Source: an uncultured Sphingomonas sp.
GTDB taxonomy: Bacteria > Pseudomonadota > Alphaproteobacteria > Sphingomonadales > Sphingomonadaceae
Length of the DNA stretch: 64,000 bases
Direction: 5' to 3'
Assembly (NCBI GenBank): GCA_913775315.1
Contig: CAJYIX010000010.1
Location: forward strand, 144,036-208,035
The notes under the pieces were generated by a model. It did no database searches, was not told the origin of the DNA, and worked only from the letters and a program-made list of their open reading frames with translations. Below are positions 16,841 to 24,006 of this stretch, one piece after another. Positions within the stretch are counted from its first letter, which is position 1. Every line of letters begins with the position of its first letter. The position numbers were made by a program, and so were the translations under genes.

Positions 16841-17569
16841 ATGGCCGACGCCGACACGCTGACGATTTCGCTCGATAGCTGGGAGGGGCCGCTCGACCTG
16901 CTGCTGGGGCTCGCCCGGACGCAGAAGGTCGACCTGCGCGCGATCTCGATCCTCGAGCTGGTCGACCAGTATCTCGATTTCATCGCGAGCGCGCGGGACC
17001 TGAAGCTGGAGGTCGCGGCCGACTATCTCGTGATGGCCGCCTGGCTGGCGTACCTCAAGTCGGCGCTGCTGCTCCCGCGCGATCCCGAGGAGACGCCGAG
17101 CCCCGAAGAACTGGCGCTCCGCCTCACGCTGCGACTCGCGCGGCTGGACGCGATGCGGGAGGCCGGCGCACGGCTGATGGCGCGCGACCGTCTAGGGCGC
17201 GACGTGTTCACGCGCGGGTGTCCGGAGGGACTGCAGACGATCCGCCGGACCAGGTGGGACGCGAGCCTCTATGACCTGATCGCTGCCTATGGCCGGGTGA
17301 GCGCGCGGTCGCGGCCCGTGCTGCATGTCGTGCGCCAGCGGCCTGTGATGACGCTGGAGACGGCGCTGTCGCGCGTGTCGGCGATGCTGGGCGAGGCGAT
17401 CGACTGGACGGCGATCGAATGCTTCATGCCCGAGGGGGGCGAGGCGCTTTGGCGGCGATCGGCGCTTGCTTCCAGCTTCCTCGCCGCGCTCGAACTCGCC
17501 AAGCAGGGGCGGATCGAGCTCGCACAGGACGCGCCCTTCGCGCCGCTTTACCTGCGATCGCTGGCATGA
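16841..17569 (+). CDS. scpA: Segregation and condensation protein A
   Basis: ScpA is the kleisin of the SMC-ScpA-ScpB condensin complex. The 242-residue product begins with the signature LDSWEGPLDLLLGLARTQKVDL and has the C-terminal winged-helix segment (LAQDAPFAPLYLR). The stop overlaps the scpB start (ATGA), indicating translational coupling. Confidence 0.95.
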   Translation: MADADTLTISLDSWEGPLDLLLGLARTQKVDLRAISILELVDQYLDFIASARDLKLEVAADYLVMAAWLAYLKSALLLPRDPEETPSPEELALRLTLRLARLDAMREAGARLMARDRLGRDVFTRGCPEGLQTIRRTRWDASLYDLIAAYGRVSARSRPVLHVVRQRPVMTLETALSRVSAMLGEAIDWTAIECFMPEGGEALWRRSALASSFLAALELAKQGRIELAQDAPFAPLYLRSLA

Positions 17570-18144
17570 CCCCGCCCGACGAGCGCACCCGCGCGATTGA
17601 GGCGATCCTGTTCGCCGCCACCGGACCGCTGGCGGTGGCCGAGATCGCCACGCATCTGGGCGAGCGCGAGGGGATTGCGGAGGCGTTGGAGCGGCTTCGG
17701 ACCGACTATGCCGGCCGGGGCCTCAACCTCGTCCAGCGCGGCGAGCATTGGCATTTCGAGACCGCAGGCGATCTTGCCCACCTGCTCCGCCGCGACCGGG
17801 AGGACAGCCGCAAGCTCAGCCGTGCGGGGATCGAGACGCTGGCGATCATCGCCTATCACGAACCGGTCACGCGCGCGGAGATCGAGGCGATCCGCGGGGT
17901 CCAGGTGGCGAAGGGTACGATCGACGTGCTGATGGAGGCCGGCTGGATCCGTCCCGCCGGCCGGCGCGAGGTGCCGGGACGGCCGCTGACCTATGCTACG
18001 ACGCCTGTGTTCCTCGATCACTTCGGCCTTGCCAGCCGCCGCGACCTGCCCGGCATCGACGAACTGCGCGCCGCGGGGCTGCTAGATCCGGTCGATTTGG
18101 CGCTCGAACAGGTATCGGTGGAAAAGGACGGAGAGGACGACTAG
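17566..18144 (+). CDS. scpB: Segregation and condensation protein B
   Basis: ScpB dimerises and binds ScpA in the SMC complex. The 192-residue product from ATG 17566 contains two winged-helix domains with the hallmark LSRAGIETLAIIAYHEPVTR and EIEAIRGV, followed by GRPLTYATTPVFLDHFGL. Frames extending further upstream run through scpA and are not used. It precedes tatA by 27 bp. Confidence 0.95.
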   Translation: MTPPDERTRAIEAILFAATGPLAVAEIATHLGEREGIAEALERLRTDYAGRGLNLVQRGEHWHFETAGDLAHLLRRDREDSRKLSRAGIETLAIIAYHEPVTRAEIEAIRGVQVAKGTIDVLMEAGWIRPAGRREVPGRPLTYATTPVFLDHFGLASRRDLPGIDELRAAGLLDPVDLALEQVSVEKDGEDD

Positions 18145-18171
18145 ATAGGCGTGACCTCTAGGAGATTCGTC

Positions 18172-18393
18172 ATGGGTAGTTTCAGCCTGATCCACTGGCT
18201 GGTGTTCGGCGTGATTGCGATCCTGCTGCTCGGCGGCGGCCGCTTTTCGAACCTGATGGGTGACGTCGCCAAGGGCATCAAGAACTTCAAGAAGGGCATG
18301 GCCGAGGAAGAGGCCGAGCCGACGCGCATCGAGGCACAGCGCGCCGCCGAGCCCGCGTACAAGACCGAAGAGCGCACGCGCGAGACGCGCTGA
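18172..18393 (+). CDS. tatA: Sec-independent translocase subunit TatA
   Basis: TatA forms the pore-like oligomer of the twin-arginine translocase. AGGAG with 7-nt spacing selects ATG 18172 ([23 protein letters not shown]), giving 73 residues: a short periplasmic segment, one TM helix and the amphipathic helix with [19 protein letters not shown]. It heads tatABC. The window encodes several Tat substrates (three oxidoreductases and a penicillin-acylase protein). Confidence 0.95.
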   Translation: MGSFSLIHWLVFGVIAILLLGGGRFSNLMGDVAKGIKNFKKGMAEEEAEPTRIEAQRAAEPAYKTEERTRETR

Positions 18394-18468
18394 CACTCGC
18401 CGGACGGGGCGGGCCGCGATGCCCGCCGCATGACACGACAGCGCTAAGGGCGGGACCGACAGGGCGAG

Positions 18469-18888
18469 ATGCTCGACTTCAACATGAGCGAGATGATGGT
18501 GGTCGCCATCGTCGCGCTACTCGTCATCGGCCCCAAGGACCTGCCCAAGGCGATGCGCTTCGTCGGCTATTGGGTCGGCCGCGCGCGCGGTGTGGCGCGC
18601 CAGTTCCGTTCGGGCTTCGATGCGATGGTGCGCGAGGCCGAGCTCGCCGAAATGGAAAAGAAATGGGCGGACGAGAACGCGCGGATCATGCGCGAACACC
18701 CGCCGGAGCCCGCCGCGCAGCCCGTCGCGCTCGAGGGGCCGCCGGCTCCCGATGATGCGCACGCCGCTGCCGGCGGCGCCACGCCCATGCCGGAGGGCGA
18801 CCACGGTCCTGCATCGACGCCCCAGCCGGTGATCCGCGACGAGCCCGCAGCCACGCCGGTCGATCCGGCGCAGAAGGGCCAGCCGTGA
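18469..18888 (+). CDS. tatB: Sec-independent translocase subunit TatB
   Basis: TatB, with TatC, forms the receptor for twin-arginine signal peptides. The 139-residue product begins MLDFNMSEMMVVAIVALLVIGPKDLPKAM, a TM helix with the typical Glu-8 region and GPKDLP hinge, then an amphipathic helix and a Pro/Ala-rich tail. Its stop overlaps the tatC GTG start by 4 bp. Confidence 0.93.
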   Translation: MLDFNMSEMMVVAIVALLVIGPKDLPKAMRFVGYWVGRARGVARQFRSGFDAMVREAELAEMEKKWADENARIMREHPPEPAAQPVALEGPPAPDDAHAAAGGATPMPEGDHGPASTPQPVIRDEPAATPVDPAQKGQP

Positions 18889-19652
18889 GGGACATCGACG
18901 ACACGCAGGCCCCGCTGCTCGAACACCTGATCGAGCTGCGTCGCCGTCTGTTCTACTGCCTGCTGACGATCCTCGTTGCGTTCGGCGTCTGCTATTATTT
19001 CGCCGAGGACGTGTTCTCGTTTCTCGTGCAACCGCTGCTGGCCGCGGGGCAGAAGAAGGTGATCTTCACCCAGCTGTTCGAGGCGTTCTTCGTCCGGGTG
19101 AAGGTCGCGTTCTTTGCGGCGATGATGATCTCCTTCCCCGTGCTCGCCAACCAGTTGTGGCAGTTCGTGGCGCCGGGCCTTTACCGCAGCGAGAAGAAGG
19201 CGCTGTTGCCGTTCCTGCTGGCGACGCCGATCCTGTTCACGATGGGGGCGGCGCTTGCCTATTTCGTGACGATCCCGGTGGCGTTACACTTCCTGCTTGG
19301 CTTCCAGGGCAATTTCGGCGGCATCCAGCAGGAGGCGTTGCCCTCGGTCGGCAATTACCTGTCGTTCGTGATGCAGTTCCTGTTTGCGTTCGGCATCGCG
19401 TTCCTGCTGCCGATCCTGCTGATGCTGTTGGAGCGCGCGGGCATCGTGACGCGCAAGCAGCTTGTGAGTGCGCGGCGCTACGCGATCGTTGCCGCGTTCG
19501 GCCTCGCCGCGGTGCTGACGCCGCCCGATATTGGCTCGCAGTTCCTGTTGGCGATCCCGCTGATCTTTCTCTATGAGGTCGCGCTGATCGGCATCTGGTT
19601 CACCGAGCGTAAGCGCGCCAGGACCGCCGCGGTCGAGGAAGAGCCCGCCTGA
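18885..19652 (+). CDS. tatC: Sec-independent translocase subunit TatC
   Basis: TatC is the six-TM core of the Tat receptor. The 255-residue product starts with GTG 18885 (MRDIDDTQAPLLEHLIELRRR), containing the conserved HLxELRxR segment, and has the later FExFFVRVKVAFF motif region and six hydrophobic helices. A bidirectional terminator follows directly. Confidence 0.95.
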   Translation: MRDIDDTQAPLLEHLIELRRRLFYCLLTILVAFGVCYYFAEDVFSFLVQPLLAAGQKKVIFTQLFEAFFVRVKVAFFAAMMISFPVLANQLWQFVAPGLYRSEKKALLPFLLATPILFTMGAALAYFVTIPVALHFLLGFQGNFGGIQQEALPSVGNYLSFVMQFLFAFGIAFLLPILLMLLERAGIVTRKQLVSARRYAIVAAFGLAAVLTPPDIGSQFLLAIPLIFLYEVALIGIWFTERKRARTAAVEEEPA

Positions 19653-19656
19653 CAAG

Positions 19657-19694
19657 AAAAGGCCGCGTTCCCGATCGGGAACGCGGCCTTTTTT
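19657..19694. terminator. Bidirectional Rho-independent terminator
   Basis: AAAAGGCCGCGTTCCC and GGGAACGCGGCCTTTT form a perfect 16-bp stem with loop GATC, flanked by A- and T-runs. It serves tatC on the plus strand and the convergent entericidin gene on the minus strand. Confidence 0.9.
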
Positions 19695-19712
19695 CAGCCT
19701 TGCGGCCGGGGC

Positions 19713-19838
19713 TTAGTTCGCGGCCTTCTCGACCGCGGTGCCCGCCGACTTCACGTCCTTGCCGACGCCCTCGACGGTGTTGCACGCGCTGGTCAGCAGC
19801 GCACCCGCGACCACGGCCAGACCCAGAATCTTACGCAT
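19713..19838 (-). CDS. Entericidin A/B-family small lipoprotein
   Basis: A 41-residue product read from ATG 19838: basic start, hydrophobic helix, lipobox TSAC with Cys19, then NTVEGVGKDVKSAGTAVEKAAN, the characteristic entericidin sequence. GGAG lies 6 nt before ATG 19838, whereas it abuts the alternative ATG 19844. Entericidins are stress-induced outer-membrane or periplasmic lipoproteins linked in E. coli to a toxin/antidote lysis module. An EcfG-like promoter (19871-19895) lies 33 bp upstream, and the gene is next to the general stress response locus, so stress control is likely. No second entericidin copy is seen. Confidence 0.88.
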   Translation of the reverse strand: MRKILGLAVVAGALLTSACNTVEGVGKDVKSAGTAVEKAAN

Positions 19839-19870
19839 CGTCATCTCCATCCTAGAACCAGTGGCATCAA

Positions 19871-19895
19871 AATGCCGCTCGTCGATATTCGTTCC
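19871..19895 (-). promoter_or_regulatory. EcfG-type promoter of the entericidin gene
   Basis: On the minus strand GGAAC (19895-19891), a 16-nt spacer and CATT (19874-19871) match the alphaproteobacterial EcfG consensus GGAAC-N16-CGTT with one change. The expected start site near 19862 leaves a leader of about 24 nt before the entericidin ATG. Confidence 0.6.
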
Positions 19896-19929
19896 GCGGC
19901 TGTAACCAGCGGATGGAAGACCAGGTGAT

Positions 19930-20039
19930 GTTGGAAGGGGTAAGGCCCGAAAGCGTCGCCGGGGGGGGGGGAGGGTCGACGCTTCCGGGCCTCATGTCGT
20001 GGACGGTGAGAGCGGGGGGGCAAAAGGTCACCGTCCGGG
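19930..20039 (-). ncRNA. Candidate EcfG-controlled small RNA with two C-rich hairpin loops (GsrN-like)
   Basis: Downstream of a perfect EcfG promoter, the minus strand can fold into two stem-loops. Hairpin A (20036-20001) has a 9-bp stem and an 18-nt loop with seven C. Hairpin B (19992-19943) has a 16-bp stem and an 18-nt loop with eleven consecutive C. In hairpin B the single imperfect pair is G-U on the minus strand but A-C on the plus strand, which favours minus-strand transcription. Caulobacter GsrN is a general-stress small RNA with an exposed C-rich loop transcribed by the same sigma factor. No reading frame of interest lies here. The 3' end is unclear; no T-run follows hairpin B, so the transcript might run into the entericidin gene. 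Confidence 0.6.
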
Positions 20040-20045
20040 TTGCTG

Positions 20046-20070
20046 AACGTGCGTCCCAGCGGGGGGTTCC
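20046..20070 (-). promoter_or_regulatory. EcfG-type promoter, exact consensus
   Basis: On the minus strand GGAAC (20070-20066), 16 nt, then CGTT (20049-20046) is an exact match to the EcfG/sigma-T promoter. The predicted start near 20037-20040 coincides with the first base pairs of hairpin A of the candidate small RNA. Confidence 0.75.
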
Positions 20071-20099
20071 GACGCCGCCCGCACACTCACGATTTTTTT

Positions 20100-21704
20100 T
20101 CAGGGACGGCCCATCACCGCGACGTTGATCTCGTAGGCGCCGCTCAGCGGGTCGTGATGGAGCGGCGCGCGAAGCTGGCGCGCAAGGCCGGCGATCACCC
20201 GGCCGTAACGCCCGGCGAGCAGCGCATCGAGCCCGTCGCCCTGGATCAGCGCGGGCGAGACGACGCGAAGGACGCCGATCCCAGGCTGGTCGGCGGGCTG
20301 GCGCAGCGAGATGCGCGCCTGCGTCTCCGGATTCGCGGTCATCGCCAGTTCGAGCAGCTCTGTGACGAGGAAGGCGACGGCGATCGCGGTATCCTGCGAC
20401 ACCATCACCGGCTCGACCTCGATCGCGACGGCGAAGCGGTGCGCTCCCTCCGGCGCGCCGGCGCGGATGCCCGCGGCCAGCTCGCCGATCACCGCACGCA
20501 TCTCGACCCCGCGATTCTCCTCGAGCTCGGCGAAGTGATAGCGGTGGACGACCGCGAGCGCGTCGACGCGCCGCTGGATCGAGGCATAGGCAGCAGCCGC
20601 CTCGGGCGTGGCGGCGCCGCGCGCGTGGAAGTTGATGAGGCTGGCGATGACCTGAAGGTTGTTCTTGACCCGGTGGTGAACCTCGCGCGTCAGCTTGGTC
20701 TGGCGCACCAGACCCTCGGCGAGCCCCGCCTCGTGCGCGACGACGGTGTGGGTAATCGCGCGGAAGGTGTCGCCAAGTTGGCGGATCTCCTGCGCCGGCA
20801 CCGCGCCATAGTCGACGGGGCCGAGCACCGTGCCCGGCGCATACGCGCCGACGCTGGCGCGCAGGCGGCGGAGCGGCCGGATCAGCAGGCGGTCGACGAC
20901 GAACCACGCGATGGCGGCGGCGCCGATCCACATCAGGAACGGGATCAGCATCGCGACGAGCAAAGGCGAGGTGATCGGCGCGCCGCGCATCGCCATCTCG
21001 ACGACCAGGCCGTCGATGCCGATCGGCGTCGCCGCGCTTTCGGTCCGCGCGAACGGGCCGGCATCGGGCAGGTCGGCCAGCGTCAGCGAGGCGTCGTCGT
21101 CGCGCAGCGCGATGCCCTTATCGGCGAGAAGGCCGCTCGGCTGCGCGATCGGGCCGAGGAAGCCGGCGGGAAAGAAGGCGGTGCCGACGACGCCCGAGCG
21201 CGGATCGGCAACGGCGAGGACGACGCCATCGGCGACGACCCGCGCGGCGATCCGGCCGGCATCCAGCCGTTCGCCGGCGATGGCGCGGTCGGCGGGCAGT
21301 GCCTCGCCGCAGAGGAGCCGGCCGGCCCGGTCGCGGATCGCGAAGCGGAGGCCCGCGGCATATTGCTGCGCAAAGATGCCGCGGGCGCGGGCGCAGGTCG
21401 CGTCGTTGCCCGGGTCGGCCGCGAGCGCGACGACGCTGGTGCGCAGCGCCGCCATGTCGCCCAGGAGTTCGGCGCCGATCGAGCGATTGCTCTCGGCCAG
21501 CGCCACGCGGAGCTGCGCGCGCACCTCCACATCGGCGATGCGTGTCGTCTGAACCGTGGCGAGGAAGGCGAGCAGCGCCAGCGGCAGCAACGCACCACCG
21601 AGAATCAGGAAGACGCGCGCGCCGGTCGGGAGCCCGGACAGCCAGCGGCGCGGTTCGACCTCGGGCGGCAGGTCCGGTTCGGATGCGGTATCGGGCGCGG
21701 TCAT
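20100..21704 (-). CDS. phyP: Sensor histidine kinase of the HRXXN type in the general stress locus, with degenerate ATPase domain (PhyP-like)
   Basis: The 534-residue membrane protein has TM1 near residues 30-50, an extracytoplasmic sensor region, TM2 near 248-272, a HAMP-like linker, and a HisKA_2 domain with EVHHRVKNNLQVIASL (about residue 340). The C-terminal ATPase lacks recognisable N and G boxes: where NELVTNALKHA-like sequence is expected it reads TELLELAMTANP. In Sphingomonas Fr1 the kinase-like protein encoded beside nepR (PhyP) acts as a negative regulator, probably a PhyR phosphatase; position, dimerisation motif and degenerate ATPase fit that. The gene lies 87 bp downstream of nepR, likely co-transcribed. 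Confidence 0.82.
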   Translation of the reverse strand: MTAPDTASEPDLPPEVEPRRWLSGLPTGARVFLILGGALLPLALLAFLATVQTTRIADVEVRAQLRVALAESNRSIGAELLGDMAALRTSVVALAADPGNDATCARARGIFAQQYAAGLRFAIRDRAGRLLCGEALPADRAIAGERLDAGRIAARVVADGVVLAVADPRSGVVGTAFFPAGFLGPIAQPSGLLADKGIALRDDDASLTLADLPDAGPFARTESAATPIGIDGLVVEMAMRGAPITSPLLVAMLIPFLMWIGAAAIAWFVVDRLLIRPLRRLRASVGAYAPGTVLGPVDYGAVPAQEIRQLGDTFRAITHTVVAHEAGLAEGLVRQTKLTREVHHRVKNNLQVIASLINFHARGAATPEAAAAYASIQRRVDALAVVHRYHFAELEENRGVEMRAVIGELAAGIRAGAPEGAHRFAVAIEVEPVMVSQDTAIAVAFLVTELLELAMTANPETQARISLRQPADQPGIGVLRVVSPALIQGDGLDALLAGRYGRVIAGLARQLRAPLHHDPLSGAYEINVAVMGRP

Positions 21705-21791
21705 CGTGAACCGACGCTAAAGCAATGCGGTGCGAACGCCATGGTCAATCGGGCTTTCGCGACGGATGGATGACGCGCCCGGGGCGCGGGC

Positions 21792-21998
21792 TCAATCGAG
21801 CTTCTTGAGCAGGTCGAGCAGGTCGTCCGGCACCGTCTCCTCCACCGCTTCGCGATAGACGGCGCGCAGCGCATCGCCGACATTCTTGTTCGCGGGCGCT
21901 GGCGGGGTCCTTGGCGGCTTCGGCGGCTGATTGTCAGAACCCACGACTTCCCCCTGCAGCCCGCCATCCCCCGGTTTTTCGGACGACGGGTACGACAC
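21792..21998 (-). CDS. nepR: Anti-sigma factor NepR
   Basis: NepR sequesters EcfG until phosphorylated PhyR binds it. The 68-residue frame from GTG 21998 ends in the diagnostic NVGDALRAVYREAVEETVP followed by DDLLDLLKKLD, with a Pro-rich N-terminal tail. GTG 21944, preceded by a GGGGGA box, is an alternative start giving 50 residues. An EcfG-type promoter (22062-22087) reads into it, giving the usual negative feedback. It is divergent from phyR. Confidence 0.93.
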   Translation of the reverse strand: MSYPSSEKPGDGGLQGEVVGSDNQPPKPPRTPPAPANKNVGDALRAVYREAVEETVPDDLLDLLKKLD

Positions 21999-22061
21999 TG
22001 TTCGGCGAGGCCCTTTGCAGCGCTTCGCTTCGCGCGCAACCTATGCGCGTTCGGTGCGATG

Positions 22062-22087
22062 AAACTAAAAAGACGTTCGATGGTTCC
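22062..22087 (-). promoter_or_regulatory. EcfG-type promoter of nepR
   Basis: GGAAC (22087-22083 on the minus strand) is followed after 17 nt by GTTT (equivalently GGAAC-N16-AGTT), one change from consensus. The predicted start near 22053 leaves about 55 nt before GTG 21998. Confidence 0.65.
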
Positions 22088-22194
22088 GTGGCTTGTGGCT
22101 TTTCCGGGGAGGGGGGGATTTTGCCCGTCCGCGGCCTCACCACATCTGATTGGCCCGCCCGCCCCGGCGGACGGTGGAGGAGACTAGAATTACC

Positions 22195-22998
22195 ATGTCG
22201 CTTGGACAGCAGCTTGCCCCGCATCTTCCGTTTCTTCGCCGCTATGGCCGGGCACTGACCGGCAGCCAGGCCGAGGGGGACCGCTATGTCCGCGCGACGC
22301 TCGAGGCGATCGTCGCGGCGCCGGAGGAGTTTCCGCGCGACGTCGATCCGCGCCTCGGCCTCTATCGCACGTTCCAGGCGATCTGGGGATCGAGCCAGAT
22401 CGACGACCATGAGGCCGATCATGCCGGCGGCAGCGATCAGGAAGCGATCGCGCGCGCCCGCCTTGCCCGCATCGCGCCCTTGTCGCGTCAGGCGCTGCTG
22501 CTGACCGCGATGGAGGGGTTCACGGTCGAGGATACGGCCTATCTGATCGACGTCGACACAGCCGAGGTCGACGCGCTGGTCGCCGACGCGCTGGCCGAGA
22601 TCGAGCAGCAGACGCGCGCCCGCGTGCTGGTGATCGAGGACGAGCCGATCATCGCCATGGACCTCGAGACGATCGTCCGCGACCTGGGCCACGAAGTGAC
22701 CGGCGTCGCCGTGACCCGCGACGAGGCGGTGGCACTGGCGATGGAGGATCGCCCCGGCCTCGTCCTCGCCGACATCCAGCTGGCCGACGACAGTTCGGGT
22801 ATCGATGCGGTCAAGGACATTCTGGCGCAGTTCAACGTGCCGGTGATCTTCATCACCGCCTTCCCCGAGCGGCTGCTGACGGGCGAGCGACCCGAGCCTA
22901 CCTTCCTCATCACCAAGCCGTTCCAGCGGTCGACGGTGAAGGCGGCGATCAGCCAGGCGCTGTTCTTCGACCAATCGACGGTCCCGGCCGGCGCGTAA
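22195..22998 (+). CDS. phyR: Response regulator PhyR (sigma-factor-mimic anti-anti-sigma)
   Basis: PhyR, when phosphorylated, exposes a sigma-like domain that titrates NepR away from EcfG. The 267-residue product from ATG 22195 has an ECF sigma2/sigma4-like domain (residues about 8-125) and a receiver domain (about 142-260) with the acidic pair E148/D149, phosphoacceptor D193 (LADIQLAD) and the Lys in ITKPF. GGAGGAG is slightly far from the ATG (about 11 nt). It is divergent from nepR and upstream of a small membrane peptide and ecfG. Confidence 0.96.
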   Translation: MSLGQQLAPHLPFLRRYGRALTGSQAEGDRYVRATLEAIVAAPEEFPRDVDPRLGLYRTFQAIWGSSQIDDHEADHAGGSDQEAIARARLARIAPLSRQALLLTAMEGFTVEDTAYLIDVDTAEVDALVADALAEIEQQTRARVLVIEDEPIIAMDLETIVRDLGHEVTGVAVTRDEAVALAMEDRPGLVLADIQLADDSSGIDAVKDILAQFNVPVIFITAFPERLLTGERPEPTFLITKPFQRSTVKAAISQALFFDQSTVPAGA

Positions 22999-23054
22999 AG
23001 CGCTTCGGGTCAAAAGGATACGGAGCCAAAACGAACTTGGGGGGTTGAAGCGAC

Positions 23055-23192
23055 ATGGCTGATCCGAACGAACAGGTTCATATCGACACCGACCGCGCTC
23101 GCGCCGGTGCGACCCCCCATATGACGCGCTACATCCTGCCGATTTCGCTCGCGCTGGTGATCGCGATCTTTGCGTATCTCGTCCTGGCCTGA
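23055..23192 (+). CDS. 45-residue single-TM peptide between phyR and ecfG
   Basis: ATG 23055 opens a 45-residue frame: a polar N-terminal part (MADPNEQVHIDTDRARAGAT) and one C-terminal TM helix (RYILPISLALVIAIFAYLVLA). It lies 56 bp after phyR and about 107 bp before the ecfG start on the same strand. Codon use is normal for the genome, supporting that it is expressed. I do not recognise its function; a membrane-bound modulator of the stress pathway is only a guess from position. Confidence 0.65.
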   Translation: MADPNEQVHIDTDRARAGATPHMTRYILPISLALVIAIFAYLVLA

Positions 23193-23299
23193 CCCGATTG
23201 TCCGCTTCCGATGATGCGGCGGGGATGGTCATTCCCGCCCCCACCCCTTATGTTCCAGACCGTGGCCGCGTACCGCAGGGCCCATCCGATCGGAGCTGC

Positions 23300-23944
23300 A
23301 TGTCCCAGTCTGACGAACAACAGCCGGGCGGCGAAATGCCCGAGCGCGAGCATGTCTCGCTCTCGGATCCCGAGTTCAAGGCACAGCTCACGCAGGTCAT
23401 TCCGCACCTTCGCGCGTTCGGCCGCTCGCTGTCGGGCAGCCGCGATACCGCCGACGATCTGGTGCAGGAGACGCTGTTGAAAGCGTGGGCCGCGCGCAAG
23501 CGGTTCCAGGCGGGCACGAACATGCGCGCCTGGACCTTCATTATCCTGCGCAACCTCTATCTCAGCCAGATGCGCCGCGCGCGTTTCAAGGGCGAGTGGG
23601 ACGATCTGGTCGCCGATCGGCTGCTCGCCGCGCCGGCCAGCCAGGATCGCCATGTGGAGCTGACCGACATGCAGCGTGCGCTGCTCCACCTGCCGCGGCC
23701 GCAGCGTGAGGCGCTGATCCTCGTCGGGGCGGGCGGGTTCGCTTATGAAGAGGCGGCCGAAATCTGTCAGGTCGCGGTCGGGACGATCAAGAGCCGGGTG
23801 GCCCGGGGCCGCGTCGCGCTCGAGAATCTGTTGACCGACGGTGCGCTGCCCAGCCGCGCGCTGCACGATCATGGCGACAAGAGCGCGCTCGACACGATCA
23901 TGGGCGAGGTCGACGAACTCAGCCGGGACCGCGGTCTGCACTGA
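23300..23944 (+). CDS. ecfG: General stress ECF sigma factor EcfG
   Basis: EcfG (group ECF15) directs RNA polymerase to GGAAC-N16-CGTT promoters. The frame is open from 23198, but ATG 23300 (MSQSDEQQPGGEMPE), with GGAG 4 nt upstream, gives the normal 214 residues. Region 2 is at about residues 30-95 (DDLVQETLLKAWAARKRF, NMRAWTFIILRN) and region 4 at about 130-185 (LPRPQREALILVGAGGFAYEEAAE, GTIKSRVARGR). A hairpin terminator follows, and a NepR-like frame is convergent. Confidence 0.95.
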   Translation: MSQSDEQQPGGEMPEREHVSLSDPEFKAQLTQVIPHLRAFGRSLSGSRDTADDLVQETLLKAWAARKRFQAGTNMRAWTFIILRNLYLSQMRRARFKGEWDDLVADRLLAAPASQDRHVELTDMQRALLHLPRPQREALILVGAGGFAYEEAAEICQVAVGTIKSRVARGRVALENLLTDGALPSRALHDHGDKSALDTIMGEVDELSRDRGLH

Positions 23945-23969
23945 CCTTCAAAATTATCGGCTGATCACA

Positions 23970-24006
23970 AAAAACCGCGCGGGACGATCAGTGCCGCGCG
24001 GTTTTT
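23970..24006. terminator. Bidirectional hairpin terminator of ecfG and a convergent ORF
   Basis: AAAAACCGCGCGG and CCGCGCGGTTTTT form a 13-bp stem with an 11-nt loop. It terminates ecfG on the plus strand. The stop codon of the convergent NepR-like frame lies in the loop, so the hairpin overlaps the end of that gene. Confidence 0.85.
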
